Assembly: GCF_003325455.1 (NCBI RefSeq)
Contig: NZ_CP025198.1
Location: forward strand, 310,001-374,000
Direction: 5' to 3'
Origin: Acidipropionibacterium virtanenii
Lineage (GTDB): Bacteria > Actinomycetota > Actinomycetes > Propionibacteriales > Propionibacteriaceae
Length of the DNA: 64,000 nucleotides
Position 1 is the stretch's first letter. Each line of letters begins with the position of its first letter. The position numbers and the translations under genes are program-made. This document shows positions 15,093-23,168 of the stretch, piece by piece. The notes below the pieces were generated by a model. That model did not search any database, had not been told where the DNA came from, and saw only the letters and a program-made list of their open reading frames with translations.

Positions 15093-15896
15093 GTGACTGA
15101 GCAGATCATCGGGGCAACCGTGGACGAGGCCGACCTGAGCGCCCAGACCGGCGAGCGCGGCGCGAATGCGGCGCAGATCATGGTGGGCGATCCGCAATCC
15201 TGGCGCAAGCCCGTCATCAACCATCCCGGCGGCGCGGCCGGGCTGAAGGAGGCCGCCGGCTCGGCCGGGATCGCTGTGGTGGTGCACGCCGCCTACGTCA
15301 TCAACGTCGCCTCCCTCAACAACCGGATCCGTATTCCCTCCCGCAAGCTCCTCCAGCAGACCCTCACCCTGGCCGGTGAGATCGGGGCGATCGGGGTGGT
15401 GGTGCACGGCGGTCATGTCCGCGACGGAGAGCCCGTCGAGCAGGGTCAGGACAACTGGCGCAAGGCCGTCGACGGGCTCGAACTGCCCGTCCCGCTGCTG
15501 CTGGAGAACACCGCCGGCGGCAAGCATGCGATGGCCCGGGAGCTGGAGCGGATCCAGGGCACCTGGACGGCCATCCAAGCCGCCTCAGGGGCCGAGAATG
15601 TCGGCTTCTGCCTCGACACCTGCCACGCCTTCGCCGCCGGTCTGGACATGACGACAGTCGTCTCCGATGTGAGGGCGATCACCGGGCGGATCGACCTGGT
15701 CCACGTCAACGACTCCCAGGGACCGGCCGGATCGGGTCGCGACCGTCACGCCAACATCGGGAAGGGGAAGATCTCCCCGGAGGAACTGGCCGCGGTGGTG
15801 CGCGACGCCGGCGCCCCGCTGGTCGTCGAGACCCCGGGGGAGGCCGCCGGCCAGGCCGCCGACATCGGCTGGCTGCGGGAGCGCCTGGCGGGCTGA
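15093..15896 (+). CDS. nfo: Endonuclease IV (apurinic/apyrimidinic endonuclease)
   Basis: A 267-aa xylose-isomerase-like TIM barrel. The zinc-binding set is visible as VVHAAY, VVHGGH, LLENTAGG, CLDTCHAF and the C-terminal LVHVNDSQ with GSGRDRHANIG. It should cut 5' to abasic sites in base excision repair. GTG 15093 is preferred over an upstream in-frame start because the TAGTCT box is exactly 7 nt upstream. It is divergently oriented from the SDR-plsC operon. Confidence 0.9.
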   Translation: MTEQIIGATVDEADLSAQTGERGANAAQIMVGDPQSWRKPVINHPGGAAGLKEAAGSAGIAVVVHAAYVINVASLNNRIRIPSRKLLQQTLTLAGEIGAIGVVVHGGHVRDGEPVEQGQDNWRKAVDGLELPVPLLLENTAGGKHAMARELERIQGTWTAIQAASGAENVGFCLDTCHAFAAGLDMTTVVSDVRAITGRIDLVHVNDSQGPAGSGRDRHANIGKGKISPEELAAVVRDAGAPLVVETPGEAAGQAADIGWLRERLAG

Positions 15897-16016
15897 TCCG
15901 ACAGTGATCGGCCTGGGCGGCCGCTTGGCGGTTCTCCCTACGATGGTTCTGACCGGTGCCGCGACGCGCCATTCCTGGGTGCTCGCCGCGGCTCGGTCCC
16001 GATCGAGGAGTGGGCC

Positions 16017-17963
16017 ATGCCGAACCCAGCTGCACACACCGCCGTCCAGAATGAGCTGCGCCCCGACCCGGCCGCCGAGCTGTTGGGGACTCCTGTGCCC
16101 GGGGAGGATCCGGCGGCCGTGCATCTTGCTCACATGTTCCGTCGCACCGTCGCCACCTACCCCTACCGGCCCGCATCCCGGGTCCGGGAGGACCAGCAGT
16201 GGATGATCCGCACCTACGCCGAGACCGGACGCCGCGTCCAGGCCCTGGCCCGCGCCCTGGTGGAGCACGGCATCGCCCGCGGCGACCGGATCGCGATCTT
16301 CGCCAACAACTGCCCCGAATGGGTGGAGCTCGATCTGGCGATCATGACCGTCGGGGCCGTCCCGGTGCCGATCTATCCCACCAGCACCGCCGACCAGCTG
16401 GTCCACATCGTCACCGACGCCGGGGTGCGGATCATCTGCCTGGCCGGGGCCTCCGAACGCGACCGGGTGCTCTCGGCGGCCAGCCGGATGCCCACCCTCG
16501 ACGCCGTCGTCGTCATCGATCCCGAAGCCGCCGACCAGTCCGGCCTTCCTGGGGCGGCGCTCCCGGTACTCTCTCTCGCCGAGCTCGTCCGGGCGCCCCG
16601 CGATGCCGACGAGACTCAGCGGCTCGACGCCCTGGTCGACGAGCGGATGGCACTCTCATCCGGCGACGACGTCGCCTCCCTCATCTACACCTCCGGCACC
16701 ACCGGCGCCCCCAAGGGAGTGATGATCACCCATCGGGCGGCGATGTCCCAGCCCGACGCCCTCGACGAGTTCTTCACCATCAGGCCCTCGGACCACTCGC
16801 TGTGCTTCCTGCCCCTCTCCCACGCACTGGAATGGGCCTGGACGATGGTGCTCATCAGCCACGGCTGCCTCAACACCTACGTCACCAACCCCAAGACGGT
16901 GGCGACCATGCTCGCCGAGGTGAGACCCACCCTCTTCGTGACCGTCCCCAAGCTGTACGAGCAGGTGATGACGGTGGCTCGCGAGAAGGTCTCCGACTCC
17001 CGCCTCAAGATCCGGATCTTCGACTGGTCGCTGGACGTCGGCCGCCACTGGTGGCAGGCGAAGGAGTCCGGCCGGCGAGCCGAACTGGGGCTGAGACTTC
17101 GCCACGCCGTCGCCGATCGGCTGGTGCTCAGGGCGGTGCGCGACGCCGTCGGCGGCCCCAAGACCGTGCTGGCGGCCGGGGGCGCGCCGCTGCGCAAGGA
17201 GGTGGAGGAGTTCTTCGCCTCGATCGGGCTGCTGATCTGCCAGGGGTACGGGCTCACCGAGACCTCCCCGCTGGTGAGCTTCAACTCGCCCGGTGCCCAC
17301 AAATTCGGCACCGCCGGGAAACCCCTTGTCGGATCGCGCATCAAGGCGGGCGCCGATGGGGAGATCCTCTATCAGGGGCCCAACATCATGAAGGGCTACT
17401 GGAACAACCCCGAGGCCACGGCGACGACCATCGAGGACGGCTGGCTGCACACCGGCGACATCGGCCACGTCGACGAGGACGGATATCTCGTCATCACCGA
17501 CCGGCTGAAGGACATCATCGTCACCCTCAACGGCAAGAACATCTCCCCCCAGCCCATCGAGGGGCTCCTGCTGGCCGACCCGCTGTTCGAGCAGGCCGTC
17601 ATCCTCGGAGACAACCGCCCCTGCCTCACTCTGCTCGTCAAGCCCTCGATGCCGCGCGTCCAGGAGATCGCCGAGCGCCTCCACATCAACCTGTCGGTTC
17701 CCGAGGGGCTCCGCAGCCCTGAGCTGGCCGAGGAGATCCGTCGGCACGTCGCCGATCTCACTGCCAAACTTCCTCATCAGGAGCAGATCCGCGATCTCCG
17801 GGTGCTGTGGGAGGACTTCACCCAGGACAACGGGCTGCTGACGCCCACCCTGAAGGTGAAGCGCCGCGAGGTGGAGAAGCGGTTCACCGAGGTGATCGAC
17901 GAGATGTACGCGAAGCTGGCGAAGCTGCGGAAGACCGATCACCACAAGTCGCCGCAGGAATGA
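16017..17963 (+). CDS. Long-chain fatty-acid-CoA ligase (AMP-forming)
   Basis: The 648-aa adenylate-forming enzyme shows the P-loop LIYTSGTTGAPKGVMITH (about 222-239), the QGYGLTETSP adenylate motif (about 407), the HTGDIGHVDEDGYL hinge (about 480) and the catalytic lysine region LNGKNISPQPIEG. It belongs to the FadD15-like group that activates fatty acids to acyl-CoA at the membrane. The ATG at 16017 follows GGAG. It stands alone downstream of nfo. Confidence 0.9.
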   Translation: MPNPAAHTAVQNELRPDPAAELLGTPVPGEDPAAVHLAHMFRRTVATYPYRPASRVREDQQWMIRTYAETGRRVQALARALVEHGIARGDRIAIFANNCPEWVELDLAIMTVGAVPVPIYPTSTADQLVHIVTDAGVRIICLAGASERDRVLSAASRMPTLDAVVVIDPEAADQSGLPGAALPVLSLAELVRAPRDADETQRLDALVDERMALSSGDDVASLIYTSGTTGAPKGVMITHRAAMSQPDALDEFFTIRPSDHSLCFLPLSHALEWAWTMVLISHGCLNTYVTNPKTVATMLAEVRPTLFVTVPKLYEQVMTVAREKVSDSRLKIRIFDWSLDVGRHWWQAKESGRRAELGLRLRHAVADRLVLRAVRDAVGGPKTVLAAGGAPLRKEVEEFFASIGLLICQGYGLTETSPLVSFNSPGAHKFGTAGKPLVGSRIKAGADGEILYQGPNIMKGYWNNPEATATTIEDGWLHTGDIGHVDEDGYLVITDRLKDIIVTLNGKNISPQPIEGLLLADPLFEQAVILGDNRPCLTLLVKPSMPRVQEIAERLHINLSVPEGLRSPELAEEIRRHVADLTAKLPHQEQIRDLRVLWEDFTQDNGLLTPTLKVKRREVEKRFTEVIDEMYAKLAKLRKTDHHKSPQE

Positions 17964-18039
17964 GCGACGATGTGGACGTTGTCTTCTGAGCGCTGAGCGA
18001 AGAGGCCGCGCGCCCGGCGCCACGGCGTCGGCCACCCTC

Positions 18040-18045
18040 TAGAAT
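18040..18045 (+). promoter_or_regulatory. -10 box of a leaderless promoter
   Basis: TAGAAT ends 7 nt before the ATG at 18053 of the rhodanese gene. Confidence 0.5.
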
Positions 18046-18052
18046 CTCCGCC

Positions 18053-18436
18053 ATGGGACTGCGGAACTTCCTCACCAACCGGGGCATGCCGAGCGGGGGG
18101 ATCGACCTGCCGACGGCGCTGACGACATTGGCGAACGGCGGCGTCCTCGTCGACGTGCGCACACGCCGCGAGTACGAGGCCGGCCATGCTCCCGGGGCCC
18201 GGCTCGTCGAGCCCCGGGAGCTGACCGCGGACCCCTTCACCGCCGTCTACGGGGACGATCCGCTGGCCGAACCCGACCCCCACTTCGTCCTCATCTGCGA
18301 CACCGGGTTCCGCTCCGGGCACCTCGTCCAGGCGATTCGTGACAAGGGCTACGAATGCGATTTCGTCACCGGTGGGCTGCGCACCTGGCGCGACGGCGGC
18401 GAGATCCTCATCCCGGGCCCGCCGCGCAATCAGTAG
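18053..18436 (+). CDS. Single-domain rhodanese
   Basis: The 127-aa protein has the rhodanese opening VLVDVRTRREYEAGHAPGA and the active-site cysteine Cys82 in LICDTGFRSG, followed by FVTGGLRTWRDGG. It should transfer sulfane sulfur, for example from thiosulfate or a persulfide. No signal peptide is seen, so it is cytoplasmic. It is expressed from a leaderless promoter and converges on the protoglobin operon. Confidence 0.85.
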   Translation: MGLRNFLTNRGMPSGGIDLPTALTTLANGGVLVDVRTRREYEAGHAPGARLVEPRELTADPFTAVYGDDPLAEPDPHFVLICDTGFRSGHLVQAIRDKGYECDFVTGGLRTWRDGGEILIPGPPRNQ

Positions 18437-18532
18437 AGCGCAGATGTCCCTATCCGCGCCGCTTCGCTCCTGCCACCCCGGGCGGCACATCGGTCGTCGG
18501 TCGGGTCCGCGACCGTGTCCGGTCACTCCCGG

Positions 18533-19129
18533 TCAGTTGCGGGTGACCTCCTTGCGGGCAGAGACGAGGGCCGACTTGACCTCCTCGTCGCGCAGCCTCG
18601 CCAGCAGGGCCTCGGGCATACCCGCGACCTCGAAGAGGGAGGAGCTGACGGCGTGGTCGTAACCCCAGGTGATGACCGATCCCGTCATCGCCGCCACCCG
18701 CCGGAACGCCTCGACGACGCGCTGCTCCTCGTCGAAATCCAGTTCGAGTCGATCGGAGTGCTCGTCGAGGTAGTCGGCCACGAACTGAGCCATCGCCAGC
18801 ATCATGGGGTTGGTGACCCGTCGGATGACGTGGATGAGGCCCACCATCGCCATCCAGGACCAGTACTGGTCGTCGATGGGGCCACGGACGGTGCGCCGCC
18901 ACCAGTTGTGCAGCGACTCCTCGCGCATCGGCCGCTCGCCGTCCTTGAACACCGCGGCCGTGGGCTCGTGGGCGTACAAGGTCTCGTAGAAGGCGTCCAC
19001 GATCCCGGGGCCGAGGCTCTCGAGGATGTCGGCGTGACGGGCGATGACCGCCGCCTGCTCGGCGCTGACGCGACAGTTGGGGGGCGTCTGGTCGACCGCG
19101 GCCTGCGCGATCGCGTGCATGGTGTCCAT
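18533..19129 (-). CDS. Protoglobin-family haem protein
   Basis: The 198-aa all-helical protein has the layout of globin-coupled-sensor/protoglobin domains: an N-terminal RVSAEQAAVIARHADILESLGPGIVDAFYETLY, a middle RPMREESLHNWWRRTV and the probable proximal-His helix WMAMVGLIHVIRRV. Protoglobins bind O2, CO or NO through haem. There is no attached signalling domain. It starts 2 bp after a Roadblock/LC7 gene, so the Roadblock protein is the obvious candidate partner. Confidence 0.75.
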   Translation of the reverse strand: MDTMHAIAQAAVDQTPPNCRVSAEQAAVIARHADILESLGPGIVDAFYETLYAHEPTAAVFKDGERPMREESLHNWWRRTVRGPIDDQYWSWMAMVGLIHVIRRVTNPMMLAMAQFVADYLDEHSDRLELDFDEEQRVVEAFRRVAAMTGSVITWGYDHAVSSSLFEVAGMPEALLARLRDEEVKSALVSARKEVTRN

Positions 19130-19131
19130 AC

Positions 19132-19524
19132 TCAGGCCCGCCCGAGAATCTGCTTGATCTCGACGGCGGCGGCCCTGGCCTCGATCCTCATCAGGCCCAG
19201 GTTCGAGTCGACCGGGCCCTGGAGCACCAGGACCGCGTCGTCACCGGCCGAGTACACCACAAGGTATCCGTTGTCACCACGGATCACGGCCTCGGCGAGA
19301 CCGCCAAGCTCGGTGCGCTCGGTGATGCGCTTGCCCAGGCCGAGGGCGGTCGCCGCCATCGCGGCCACCCGCTCGGCATCGGCCTCGGGGAAGTCGTGGG
19401 CCACCGCCAGGCCGTCGACCGATGCGATCATCGTCCCGTGCAGCTCCGGGATGCCCCGGCGCATCTGCGCAAGGACCTGCGAAAGCTCCATGGATTTGCT
19501 GCTCTGATGGGTATTCACCGACAT
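19132..19524 (-). CDS. Roadblock/LC7-domain protein
   Basis: A 130-aa protein spanning one Roadblock/LC7 fold: helix LSQVLAQMRRGIPELHGTMIASVDGLAVAHDF, strand ITERTELGGLAEAVIRGDNGYLVVYS and a final helix GLMRIEARAAAVEIKQIL. In actinobacteria such proteins usually act with small GTPases and a kinase in conservons, or with MglA. No GTPase gene is present here; instead the next gene is a protoglobin. The ATG at 19524 has AGGA at a 6-nt spacing. Confidence 0.82.
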   Translation of the reverse strand: MSVNTHQSSKSMELSQVLAQMRRGIPELHGTMIASVDGLAVAHDFPEADAERVAAMAATALGLGKRITERTELGGLAEAVIRGDNGYLVVYSAGDDAVLVLQGPVDSNLGLMRIEARAAAVEIKQILGRA

Positions 19525-20018
19525 GCCGGGTCCTGCCTTTCATAGAATGACTGCGAGCCGAGCGGCTCAACATGTGTATATCTGCGACGCAGAGAATCAT
19601 GTCAGGGAGCGGGCCCTCCGGCACGCTCGCGAGATAAAAAAGAGGCACTGTATGCGGACAGCGTACAGCAGGAGGTGCGCCACCGCTGGTGGTCGGGCGT
19701 CAACTTCGGCGATCGGGAGGGCATCCTCCCGGTGAGACACGATACGTTCGCGATGCGCTACTGGCATGCACGATGGGGTCACGACGTCGTGACGGCCGGC
19801 CTGGCACCGTCATGTTGACAATCGTTTGACGGTTCGCTAGCTTATCCTGTTACGCAGAAGCTGACGAGCAGGGATCTGTGAGGTATATTTGCTGTCGGCG
19901 TATTCGGCCTGCTTGAACGGGCCTCGCCTGTCGTTGAGGATATTATCGCCGCTGAGTTCATCGCTGAAACCAACGGAAATTGCTATGGATATGACGTGGT
20001 GAACGGAGGAGATCGAGG
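19525..20018. other. Intergenic region between divergent Roadblock and coiled-coil units
   Basis: This 494-bp region is visibly more AT-rich than its neighbours. The right part carries a near-consensus promoter and a leader of about 170 nt. In the leader a 12-codon ORF starts at GTG 19879 and reads VRYICCRRIRPA. In the left part I see no gene and no hairpin worth naming. Confidence 0.4.
19815..19843 (+). promoter_or_regulatory. Sigma-70-type promoter of the coiled-coil/ATPase unit
   Basis: TTGACA (19815-19820), a 17-nt spacer and TAGCTT (19838-19843) form the best -35/-10 pair in the window. Transcription should begin near 19850. Confidence 0.65.
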
Positions 20019-20450
20019 ATGGATGCACCGCACTCGCGCGGCCGGGTGTTCCGGGCGGCGCTGGTCGCCGTCGTGCCGGGAGCGCTGATCGGCTGGACCG
20101 TGTACCGCAGGGTCGTCCCCGCTGTCGGCGAGCTGACGGATTCGGCTCCTGGGGCGGACGCCGCTCCCGACATTCTCGTCGCGCGGATCGGCGAACTCGA
20201 GAGGGCGCTGGCCGCCAGGGACCGCGAGATCTCGAGACTCGAGACCGGGGCGGTGAGGGCGTGGGACGCCACCGTGCCCGGGCTGGAGGCCAGGATCGAG
20301 GCGCTGCAGGCCGAGAACGTCGGACTTGCCGATGCCCTGGATCACGCCCGCGATGAACTCGAGAGCCAGTCGAACGAGGTTGAGCACCTGCGCCGGGCCG
20401 TGACACTGCGGGACCGCCGCCGGGCGGATGAGGGGAAGGAATCGCGATGA
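20019..20450 (+). CDS. Membrane-anchored coiled-coil protein (143 aa)
   Basis: The N-terminal GRVFRAALVAVVPGALIGWTV region is a single membrane helix. From about residue 50 the sequence runs in heptads (ELERALAARDREISRLE, LEARIEALQAENVGLADAL, DELESQSNEVEHLRRAV), giving a long coiled coil that ends in a basic tail. No family is recognised. Its stop overlaps the ATG of the RbsA-like ATPase (ATGA), so the two are translationally coupled and probably form a complex. The ATG at 20019 follows GGAGGAGATCGAGG. Confidence 0.7.
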   Translation: MDAPHSRGRVFRAALVAVVPGALIGWTVYRRVVPAVGELTDSAPGADAAPDILVARIGELERALAARDREISRLETGAVRAWDATVPGLEARIEALQAENVGLADALDHARDELESQSNEVEHLRRAVTLRDRRRADEGKESR

Positions 20451-21943
20451 GCCAGGTCGAGGCAGTGCTGACGATCCGTGGCCTGACCAAGAGCTTCGAC
20501 GACCTGCAGGTGCTGGCGGGCATCGATCTCGAGGTGCGTCCTGGGGAGATCCTGGCGCTGCTGGGGCCCAACGGCGTCGGCAAGTCCACCCTCGCCTCGA
20601 TCCTGTCGGGCAGGCTCGAGGCCGATGAGGGCCGGATCGAGATGCCCGGCGGGCCATGGCGTCCGGAACGGGTCTCCATCGTCGAGCAGAACCTCTCCCT
20701 GGATCCCGACCTCACCGTCGCTCGCGCCATCTACCGCGATGCGGATCCGCAGGGCCGGATGGACGAGCGGGCGATGGCCGCCGCGGCCCGCAGGGTGCTC
20801 GTGGAGGCGGGCATCGCGCTCGACCCCGCCGAGCGCGTGGGGGATCTCGGCGATGCCGACCAGCGGCTGCTGGAGGCCGTGCGGATGCTCGCCGACCCGC
20901 ATGACGTCATGGTCCTGGATGAGGTCGGCAGCAACCTCAACGCCCGGGAGATGGAGGATCTGCGCTACTCGATCCGCAGGACGGCGGTGGACGGTCGCGG
21001 GGTCATCTACATCACCCATGACATCCCCGAGGCGATCTCGCTGTGCGACCGGGTGGCGGTGCTCCGCGACGGCCGGATATCCGAGGTGGTCAGCGCCGCG
21101 ACGGCCACCCCCGAGCAGCTCATGGAGTCCCTGTTCGACGGCCAGGTGAGCCTCGACCGGACGACGAGCCACGCCGTCGACGACATCGCGCTGAGCGTGC
21201 GCGGCCTGGACTGCGGCCTGGAGGGCGCAGACCGGGTGTCCTTCGATCTGCGCGCCGGCGAGGTGCTGGGCGTCGCCGGCGCCCGGAGCTCCGGGGTCTC
21301 CGAACTCGTCCAGGCCCTGACCGGTGAGCAGCCGCGGGAGGCCCGCCGCATCGAGCTCAACGGGGTGCGGGTGACCATCGACTCCCCCCGGGATGCGAGC
21401 AGGCTGCGGATCGGCGTCCTGTCGGGGTTGCCGGAGAAATCGGCGGAGGCCTATCTGGCGCGCAATCTGCTGATGCTCAGCGATGCCGACGACGAGACCT
21501 ACGACGCCGAGTTCTCCGACACCCTGACGATGCTCGACGCCATGCGCGAGGCCGACGACTCCATGAAGAAGCTGCTGGGGCAGCGATCGGGTTCGGGCGG
21601 GCAGATGCGGTGGAAGCGGCTTCTGGAGCTGGCCTCCCAGGATGCGCGGGTGCTGATTCTCATCGAACCGACGCGTGCCCTGGACATGAAGACCCGCGAA
21701 CGGTTCCTCGGCCTGCTGGGCGAGGTGACCGGCCGGGGTGTGGCCGTCATCCTGGTCTCCTCGAACGAGGCCGAGCTTCGCACCTTCAGTGACCGGATCC
21801 TCGTCATGCAGGACCACAGCCTCGGCGCGGTCTGGCTGCCGGAGCAGATCGCGGTGACCGATCTTGAGCAGGTCTCCCGGGGAGAGCGCCCCGATCCGAA
21901 GTTGCCGACCGCGTCGGCGGTCCTGCCGGGAAGCCCGCGCTGA
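20447..21943 (+). CDS. RbsA/MglA-like double ATP-binding protein with degenerate motifs, no permease
   Basis: The 498-aa protein has two ABC domains as in sugar ATPases. Domain 1 keeps Walker A GPNGVGKST (about 39-47) and Walker B VMVLDEVGSNL, but its signature reads LGDADQRLLE instead of an LSGGQ type. Domain 2 has GARSSGVSEL in place of the usual GLxGAGRTEL, a SGSGGQMRWKR signature, and LILIEPTRALD, where the Walker B Asp is replaced by Ile. So at most one site should hydrolyse ATP. No permease or sugar-binding gene is adjacent; its only partner is the membrane coiled-coil protein. Confidence 0.8.
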   Translation: MSQVEAVLTIRGLTKSFDDLQVLAGIDLEVRPGEILALLGPNGVGKSTLASILSGRLEADEGRIEMPGGPWRPERVSIVEQNLSLDPDLTVARAIYRDADPQGRMDERAMAAAARRVLVEAGIALDPAERVGDLGDADQRLLEAVRMLADPHDVMVLDEVGSNLNAREMEDLRYSIRRTAVDGRGVIYITHDIPEAISLCDRVAVLRDGRISEVVSAATATPEQLMESLFDGQVSLDRTTSHAVDDIALSVRGLDCGLEGADRVSFDLRAGEVLGVAGARSSGVSELVQALTGEQPREARRIELNGVRVTIDSPRDASRLRIGVLSGLPEKSAEAYLARNLLMLSDADDETYDAEFSDTLTMLDAMREADDSMKKLLGQRSGSGGQMRWKRLLELASQDARVLILIEPTRALDMKTRERFLGLLGEVTGRGVAVILVSSNEAELRTFSDRILVMQDHSLGAVWLPEQIAVTDLEQVSRGERPDPKLPTASAVLPGSPR

Positions 21944-22061
21944 GCCGACGGCGTCGAGAAACAGGGCAGTCCGGGGACAGGACAAGGGGTATGAGGGGCG
22001 CCACGCAGGGAGCGCCGTCAGGATGTGGACGCCGGGGTTGACCGCCCACCGCCAAGGATGA

Positions 22062-22080
22062 TTAGGTAAGGCTCGCCTAA
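22062..22080. promoter_or_regulatory. DtxR/IdeR-type iron box
   Basis: TTAGGTAAGGCTCGCCTAA closely matches the 19-bp actinobacterial iron-repressor box (TTAGGTTAGGCTAACCTAA). It lies 33 bp before efeU, so iron-loaded DtxR should repress the operon. Confidence 0.75.
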
Positions 22081-22113
22081 GGAGCTGGAATCGTTCCAGC
22101 GAATGGAGGGCCC

Positions 22114-23043
22114 ATGTTCGTCGCCAACCTGCTCATCGCCCTGCGCGAGGGCTTCGAGGCATCCCTGGTGGTCGGCATCATCGCCGCCTACCTGGTCAAG
22201 GCCGGACGCCGCGACCTCATGAGCAGGCTCTGGTTCGGCGTCGGCCTGGCCGCACTCATTCCGCTGGGCGTCGGCGCGATCCTCACCTGGGGCCCGAAGA
22301 CGCTCACCTTCCAGGCCCAGGAGATCCTCGGCGGCGGCCTCTCCCTGGTCGCGGTGGCCATGGTCACCTGGATGATCTTCTGGATGGGCAAGAACTCGCG
22401 CGAACTCAAGCACGACATCGAGTCCGATCTCACGAAGTCCCTCCGGAATCACGGATCCGGCTGGGGAGTCGTGTGGATCGCCATCCTCGCGGTCGGCCGT
22501 GAAGGAGTGGAGACGGCGCTGTTCATCTGGGCCACCGTCAAGTCCTCGATGCGCACCAGCACCGTCGCGACCACGGCCGGCGTCGTCGCGGGCCTGGCTC
22601 TCGCCGTCGTCCTGGGATGGGCGGTCTACCGCGGCGCGGTGCGCATCAATATGCACCGCTTCTTCGCCCTCACCGGCGGATTCCTCATCCTGGTCGCCGC
22701 CGGAATCGTCTCCTACGGCGTCGGCGATCTCCAGGAGGCCGGCCTCCTGCCCGGCATCATGACCCACGCCTGGGACTACTCGGCCGCGCTGCCGGCCTCG
22801 ACGTCACCGATCTACTGGCTCTACGTCGTGCTGGTCGCGATGTTCCAGGTCAACCCGGCCCCGACCGTGCTCCAGACCATCGCCTGGTGGGTCTACCTGA
22901 TCCCGGTGCTGGCCCTGTTCATCGCCCAGGTCAATGGGAGGCTCCCCGGCCGCGCCGCCGGCCCCCGGGACGCCAGGAAACCTGCCGCCGTGGTGGAATC
23001 CCAGCCCTCCGCCGAACGCGGGGCGGCGACCGCCACCACCTGA
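22114..23043 (+). CDS. efeU: Ferrous iron permease EfeU (FTR1 family)
   Basis: A 309-aa polytopic membrane protein with both FTR1 iron motifs: REGFEAS in the first helix (about residues 12-18) and REGVETA in the fourth (about 135). About seven hydrophobic helices follow the FTR1 pattern, ending in a polar Arg/Ala tail. It moves iron across the membrane with EfeO and EfeB, encoded next. The ATG at 22114 follows GGAGGG, and a DtxR box stands upstream. Confidence 0.92.
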   Translation: MFVANLLIALREGFEASLVVGIIAAYLVKAGRRDLMSRLWFGVGLAALIPLGVGAILTWGPKTLTFQAQEILGGGLSLVAVAMVTWMIFWMGKNSRELKHDIESDLTKSLRNHGSGWGVVWIAILAVGREGVETALFIWATVKSSMRTSTVATTAGVVAGLALAVVLGWAVYRGAVRINMHRFFALTGGFLILVAAGIVSYGVGDLQEAGLLPGIMTHAWDYSAALPASTSPIYWLYVVLVAMFQVNPAPTVLQTIAWWVYLIPVLALFIAQVNGRLPGRAAGPRDARKPAAVVESQPSAERGAATATT

Positions 23044-23168
23044 TTCCGGCCGATCCCGATACCGACACCGTCTGACGACGCCGTCCCCTCCGGTCCCATC
23101 CCGAACCCGCCCCGGCGCAACCGGAGCGCCACCCCGCGTCATGCACGCACGACACCCCTGAGGAAGAC

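Noticed and set aside
17959-17989. Nine-codon ORF after the acyl-CoA ligase
   Set aside because: Too short, with no separate ribosome site; overlap with the ligase stop is probably chance.
20342-21985. 547-codon minus-strand open frame
   Set aside because: Antisense of the RbsA-like ATPase gene, which has real ABC motifs on the plus strand.
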